DNA of 64,000 nucleotides, from contig NW_003314270.1 in NCBI RefSeq assembly GCF_000143415.4, positions 1,952,290-2,016,289 on the forward strand, read 5' to 3'. This DNA is from Selaginella moellendorffii (taxonomy: Eukaryota; Streptophyta; Lycopodiopsida; Selaginellales; Selaginellaceae). The notes under the pieces were generated by a model. That model did not search any database and was not told the DNA's origin. It saw only the letters and a program-made list of their open reading frames with translations. Below, piece by piece: positions 58,186 through 64,000 of this stretch. Position numbers and translations under genes: made by a program. Each line of letters begins with the position of its first letter. Position 1 is the stretch's first letter.

Positions 58186-60887
58186 ATATATAATTTAAAC
58201 CAATAATAATAATAATAATAAAGTCTGTGGATGGATTCCTTTTGTGGACACAAGACATTTTTAAAGAGTTTAATCTATAGTGAGCCATGTTCTAGGCATT
58301 TTCCATAGTAATGAACTTGATCTCTACCCAAGTTGATAGAAAGAAGCCTTGCTTCTTTGAAAGGTAGTTTTTTCTTTTTTTTATTTCTACTTCTATTCAT
58401 TGAATCACTTGTTTAATTTTTTTTCCTTTGCAATGGAAATGAGTATAACTATATTTTGTTCATAGACGGTATACTAACAATATCTTCCAGTGATCTTCCA
58501 ACTTCCATCTAGGCACAAAATCAAGAAGTGTGAAATGAGTGGATTGGATCTTTGCCAATATTTTCATGGTTCTGGAGCATAAAAAACTCTGGGTCATGCA
58601 AGGTTGGGTTCAGCTCTTTTTAGTTGGTCTAGACTCTAGTTCTCTCGCTTGGGTTCTTAGATACTAGTGATGGCATGACAGATGTTAAGATCACCATTGA
58701 TGTGTTGTGGTGTTAGCGATCACTCAACCAAACGAGTAAAAGTTATCAAGCATTACCGTGTTGCTTGCACCAATTTTGGGAATTATCCTCTTTCGCTATA
58801 AGCACGTGGTATTGTAGCATCACATGTTTCTTTGGCCATTAGCTAGAACAGGTTGCTTAGGGACTAGGAGCTTGGGTGATACAAAATGATTTGGTTAAGG
58901 CTATGTCAATAATTAAACATTCAAAACACTTTTAAGGAGAAAGTTAGAGGCCACAATATCATGATTTCATTGGCTCTGGCTTGCGTGCTCAAACATCCTT
59001 CATTTGGGAGCTTTTATGATGCATTACAGATACCACTATATTGACTTGGAGTGCTACCCCAAGGGCAACACATGAGGTAGGTGCTGGAAGTATCAATTTG
59101 GAGGATTTAAGGGTGAGTTAGCCAAATTACACAGCCATGATTATGACTCTTATGGTAGAGCACATGTGGTGCTCTTTTTTTTAGTTTTGATATCTAAGTT
59201 TGGAAATATTTCATAGAAGTATTCAAACTTCCTTTATCACTCTGGTAGATTTATCAGCTCTAGAAGAGAATAACACATCTAAAATTTTTGAAAATTACTA
59301 TGATGAAGCATTGCTTTAACAAGATCATTTGGTACATGTATAATGAGTTTTATTCATTTCTTTTTCTTGGTGTGATGTGTGACTGTTTTGTGGCTTGCAG
59401 CATGGAAACAATGTAGATATCTGTCCATTTACCTTGACATTACAAATTCCACAACTTTGCCTTTGGATTGATTGCAATTTGTCATTAGCCAGTTTAAGCA
59501 AAAGCTTTATATGTGCAAAACTACTATAGCTAAGGAGTAGTCAAGATTTAATGTTGAGTGTTTTGTCTAGATATCTAGGCTTACATATCACCTCACAAGC
59601 TTATAAAGGATGTACAGGCAGATGTAAATGTTTGGAAGGTGATGGATTATTGAGTTTACAATTTAAAAAAAGAGATTGGTTTTATTAGGTTGAAGAATCA
59701 AGGAGCAACCTATTACATAAACTTGCTAATTCATATATATTACAGCCATAAGGTAACTTTGATCTCTTATCACTAAACAAACAAGACACACTATTCATTC
59801 AACAAGAAGAAAAATTGTTACTTGACAGTTCTCTAAGTATTGGGTAGTTTATTTGCAGATCTAAGGCATACCACATTACTTGTCCCCAAGGCAATTGAGA
59901 TCTTAAAACTAGGGGAAGATTTGATGATGTCAGGAAGTCCATGTTAAGGGATATTGGTTATAGTAATGTTGTATCCAGGTTTGTCTCAAAAGTAGCTTGG
60001 CTGCATGGGGAGGAGGCAGTGCCACTGGATGAGCACAAAAGCACATGCTTTGATGCCATGCTTGTGAGATGACATCCCTTTGATATGGATGAAACATTGT
60101 TTCTGGAGTTAGCACTCTACTACATCAGCTACCTATCCAATGCCAAGAGGAGTGCTTGTACTACAATGCTAGGCTGGGACAATGTGCTAATTAGTATTAT
60201 TTTTTAATCTAATAAATCAAATAAATATAAACATGTTTAGAATAAAATAGAATATAGTAGGAATGTTTAGGATCATGTAACCATGGTCACAAGCGCATGC
60301 CTAGTGTATTAGAAGCCCTTTTTAGTGATGCCATCAACAGCTAATAGTGGACAACAACCAACATATCAAGGCCCATGGCTAACACTCTTTTGGTAAGTAA
60401 TGTCTACAATGTCTATTTTAGTTGCTCTTTTAATCTAGGTGAATCTATGAGTGTCAATCTAAACTCTAGCCAATCTCTGAAAGAATTATGAATGCCACAT
60501 GGGAGTAGCCAAGCTCTTCAACAAGAACAAAAGTTTGATCCAAAAGAGTAAATTCCTGTAGCAACAACAAGTGCTAAATGAAATTATTAGCAGATTGATA
60601 AAAGTTTTGGCATTGTATAGCACACTGAATGAGCTAGAGCATGTGATCCTACTGTCAAAAAAGAGGAGATGACATAGTTGCAAATGTGGCTGCATATGAC
60701 ATGCACCTATATACAAAGTATATCCCATGTAAATAATAGCAATTAAAATATGATTGTGTGTATTATAATATTATGTGTAATTGAAAAAATAAATAAAATA
60801 CATATGTATAAAAGATGCACCCATATCCAATTACATATTTTTTGTCATAAGAACTGAATTTTACAATATAATAATTAAAATTAAAAT
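58186..60887. other. AT-rich spacer without genes
   Basis: An (AAT)n microsatellite lies at about 58202-58220. The remainder is AT-rich with only short frames of 60-80 codons and no recognised domain, LTR or RNA gene. Confidence 0.55.
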
Positions 60888-62940
60888 TTATAAATTAGTT
60901 TTAATAGACACGATGCATATATTACTATATTAGTATAGTGGGATTTTAGTAGCTGTCATATTGGGTTTAATTTAGACCACTTGCTCTTGTATAATAAATT
61001 AAGGTTTTGATTGAATTTAATATGCACATTTTTTATTCCAAACACTTATATTGGTGGAGATGAGGGGCAATTTAGATTATCACTAACTTTTGTTTAAATT
61101 TAACTTTTGCATGTCTAAATCTCTCTTATTGTCATAATTTTTTTAATTTCTTTTCTTTACTTTCTTTTTATATTGTAGCGCACGTGGTTTTTACCCTTTA
61201 TCTTATGGTGATTTACCATAGGATAACCACAAAATGGAACTTAAACCCTTCATATGCCACGTGTCCAAAGGACATTGGTGTGGAACCCAAATTTTAGAGC
61301 CTTGGGCTACTAAATGAAGGAAAGGTGCCAAACTCCTAAGCATAGAGCCGAGGAATAATGAAACCGAACCACGAAGTAACTCTTGAGCATACAGCTCAAG
61401 GAGCAAAGGGATAGGAGCACGAAACGACTTGGAACAGTCCTAAAGTATTTAGCATTCCAATGTTAGGACCGGCATGCAAAATGGAGCCAAATGGAGTTTA
61501 GCACTATTTTGGCATACTAGTGGCCTAACACAAGGATATGGGTACTCCACTAGCTAGCATGGAATGGAACTTGGGCTTAGACCCAAGCCAGACGTAAAAC
61601 AAGGACAAGCATGCAAGCAGGAGTTAAACTATGTCTCAGGTTTGTTGGATATGCCCAACCTATCCACCATCCCTACTATAAATTTGGAACCCCCCACAGC
61701 TGCCTCCTTCCCCCCCTGAGGAACACATGCTTTGGGCTTTCACCCCAACCCTCCCTTAGTATTAGAAGTTAGTCTCTAGGATAAGCTTTAAACCTACTAA
61801 ATATGGAATGGCGCTAGATTGTAAATTTGAACATGGGACGAACACCATTGTGTTGAGGTTAATCTCTACATTCCATAGATATGCCAAATGAGCAAATCTA
61901 GACACTTTCCATAATTACCATTTGAGACCGAATTGAGACTAACATAAAAGGCATGATATCGAGGGTGTTTCGCAGACATAGTAAGCTATCATTTAGCAAA
62001 TATTAAGGGACTAAGCTCAATATTGCGAGGGTTCTTGATACTAGCAAGTGCAAGCCAATGCAACAAGTTTCTCAAATCAGGCCGAGTATGCTTAGCAAGA
62101 AACACATAGGGTTCCTACCTTATGTTTATCCAATTTAAGTACATGGTTATTGATCAGTTTTTCAACTATCTCAAGTGGGAACTGAGAACGGGTCCAACAA
62201 TACCAACCTCCTACCGTCATAGCAGTAAGGAAAGAATATCTGAAAGGACAGCCGATAAATAACTTTCAGTACCCGAAGTCACATTTGCTATATATATTCA
62301 TTCATGGTTGAGTACATATTCCTCCTTTACAACAACCTCTTTCTTTGTCCATAAAGCAACAACTCATATAACTACTTAATGTTATGCAAGTGTATATGAA
62401 CAATCAAACTTAGTTAATGGGAGTGTTAATAATACATGGCATAGCCCCTCCAAATTTCTTCCTTAGAAACCATAAGGATAATGTGTACCATTGGTTTAAT
62501 TATTCACCATAATTGCCAAGATGATATTTAGCATGTATGTGAGTTTCACAAATATCTTCAAAGGATAGCATTGTTCTAATATAATACTTTTAGCATGGCA
62601 ACTCATGGAAATTAGAGCATTATTTTATATATTTTTAAGCATGCATTTAGACATGTTGACAACTATGACAATCTCTTTTAAAAATTGCATCATCCTTGTT
62701 AAGGGACATTTAACTTCATTATACAATTTAGTGTTTATTTCTAGATCCTCTTGCTTTCGGTGAAGCTAAATATATCAAAACAAATTAAATTAGGCATATT
62801 ATAACTAACACCATCAATACCTTGTAGGGTTTATTCATGCATAATGCTCTTCGCTAATGTAACACTATTAGACTTCACCTCTTCTACTTGTAATTATACA
62901 TGCTCCAACTCTTCAGGGATAATCTACTTCAATATCATTG
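60888..62940 (+). mobile_element. Decayed family A element A3 (5' part)
   Basis: A degraded LTR (about 60888-61052, with TATAATAAATTAAGG and GTGGAGATGAGGGGC after it) is followed by the A leader, a solo C LTR and then the A gag region (about 62298-62940; AACAATCAAACTTAGTTAATGG, GTGTACCATTGG). Homology fades near 62940 and no pol or 3' LTR follows. Confidence 0.75.
61174..62292 (-). repeat. Solo LTR of family C inside A3
   Basis: About 1.12 kb homologous to the LTRs at 21876 and 27956, starting TGTAGCGCACGTGG. A 5-bp duplication TATAT flanks it (61169-61173, 62293-62297), and A leader sequence runs on each side. No internal region follows, so this is a product of LTR-LTR recombination. The terminal GACA has decayed to TATA. 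Confidence 0.85.
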
Positions 62941-63206
62941 TAAAATGATTTTGTGAGAACTAATTTAATTAATCATTTATAGTTGAAGCTCTATTTCGTT
63001 AAAGTGGGAATTGTCATTATCCCACTTGTAAAATAAGGTTTCCAAACCTTTATATAATATATAAATATAACAAAATTCAACTGCATTGAGGCACATGCCA
63101 TTTTATTTTAAACAAGGAAATGTCTACTCAATCACTTCTCCTCCCCCTGCCACTGCTTCACCTCTCTTTTCTCCTTGTCATCGTCGTCCAATTTCTTTCC
63201 ATCCTT

Positions 63207-64000
63207 TTAATATTGGCTCAGTTGCTCTGAGTCTAGGTGGAGCCCAAGTCCCCATTCAATCTTTACTTTCCCCTTATTAATAAAATAACTTCGTAGACTT
63301 CCAATAACATGCTGTAACACTTCTAGTATAATGCAAATCCTCTCAAAGAATTGTCTTTTAATATTAATACAATGGCATGGAACCCCATGCTCATCTCCGC
63401 GGGAAATGATGCTCCTCCATCTTTGATCCTCATTCGAATTCACGTATACCCGGTAAGGTTCTCGATAGGCCTCTGTTGCGGGGTCGAGCTGTTTTTGAAG
63501 CCGGTGGTCGACATCCCTCTTAATGAAATTTGGATACTGATCCAACTTCTCAGCTTTACTTTTCGTGGCATCCCGCAGCAGATCGATGAACTTGGGGGCC
63601 CCCTTCATGTACTCGTCGATGTCTTCATTTGACAACTCCAGCTCTTCCATCATCTCTTGCGTGGTGTCGATGCTCACCCTCTCCACGGCCACTTGCTCGA
63701 AGATCCAATCCTTCAATAGCGCATGAGCTCTCAGAGTCGTGCACAAGTCCTCGTATGTCACAATATGGCCAGGAATCATTTTGGTCTTGTTGAAGACTAC
63801 CTCACCACGTAGAAGAGCATTAGCCACTGTCAGAAGGTCGTCGTCGTCTAGAGACCGCGAGAAACGCAAGGCGTTGAGCTTCAAATCATTGGGCTTCTGG
63901 CCGTCCTCCACACCCATTGAGTTTAGCAACTCCCCGTCATGGTACCTCCTCAGCACATCTACCCATTTGTCAAAAACAACTTTTGTCGCGAGTAGAATGT
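63207..64000 (-). CDS. Unrecognised protein, 5' part outside window
   Basis: The minus-strand frame is open from the window edge (the codons before 63956 read on as KVVFDKWVDVLRRYHDG) to a stop at 63207, about 264 residues. The N-terminal 200 residues have ordinary, well-mixed composition (ELLNSMGVEDGQKPNDLKL, FSRSLDDDDLLTVANALL) with predicted helices, acidic clusters and a GC-richer codon use than the surroundings. The last 60 residues, after GDEHGVPCH, lie in AT-rich DNA and may be intron read-through. I recognise no domain. It could be a host gene or a remnant of one. No start codon can be assigned. Confidence 0.5.
   Translation of the reverse strand, partial: ILLATKVVFDKWVDVLRRYHDGELLNSMGVEDGQKPNDLKLNALRFSRSLDDDDLLTVANALLRGEVVFNKTKMIPGHIVTYEDLCTTLRAHALLKDWIFEQVAVERVSIDTTQEMMEELELSNEDIDEYMKGAPKFIDLLRDATKSKAEKLDQYPNFIKRDVDHRLQKQLDPATEAYREPYRVYVNSNEDQRWRSIISRGDEHGVPCHCINIKRQFFERICIILEVLQHVIGSLRSYFINKGKVKIEWGLGLHLDSEQLSQY

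Overview
The window is plant nuclear DNA. Multi-exon genes carry very short introns (mostly 50-90 bp) and encode plant families: AUX1/LAX carrier, PPR protein, CDKC kinase, thaumatin-like proteins and PRISE/VEP1 reductase. Dense gene islands alternate with nested Ty3/gypsy elements. This, with a long intronless PPR gene and a chromodomain-type gypsy element, suggests a lycophyte such as Selaginella, most likely S. moellendorffii. The species is an inference.

Left gene island (1-20.8 kb). In order it holds a C2H2 zinc-finger gene (5' end outside the window), a 2.7-kb AT-rich stretch without genes, an intronless SNAPC4/MYB4R homologue, ORMDL (minus) and a CPBP/Abi protease-family gene (plus) sharing one upstream region, an intronless PPR gene lacking its usual C-terminus, and a small PH-domain gene. 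Two nearly identical AUX1/LAX-like genes follow, made by a 2.5-kb tandem duplication, then a decayed PRISE (progesterone 5-beta-reductase/iridoid synthase-like) pseudogene. A C-terminal fragment of PRISE also lies between the two LAX copies.

First transposon block (21.2-37.3 kb). An old gypsy element (family A, copy A1) is split by a minus-strand element with 1.1-kb LTRs and no coding capacity (family C, LARD-like, target duplication ATGAT) and by a damaged chromodomain gypsy element (family B, copy B1).

Middle gene island (37.3-47.1 kb). It holds an SMC6 pseudogene fragment, RPS3, CDKC, a divergent pair of thaumatin-like genes and a CCCH zinc-finger gene. Two consecutive CDKC introns begin with GC.

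Second transposon block (47.6-62.9 kb). A fuller family A element (A2, 175-bp LTRs) is split in its protease region by family B copy B2 (perfect GTGCC target duplication). A third, decayed A copy (A3) carries a solo LTR of family C (TATAT duplication). The window ends in an unrecognised minus-strand reading frame that runs off the edge.

The most interesting signal is in family B. The sequence just inside its 5' LTR does not look like a tRNA primer site. It is a perfect 16-nt reverse complement of an LTR segment at the expected transcript start, about 30 bp downstream of a TATA box. That is the layout expected of Tf1/sushi-type self-primed reverse transcription.
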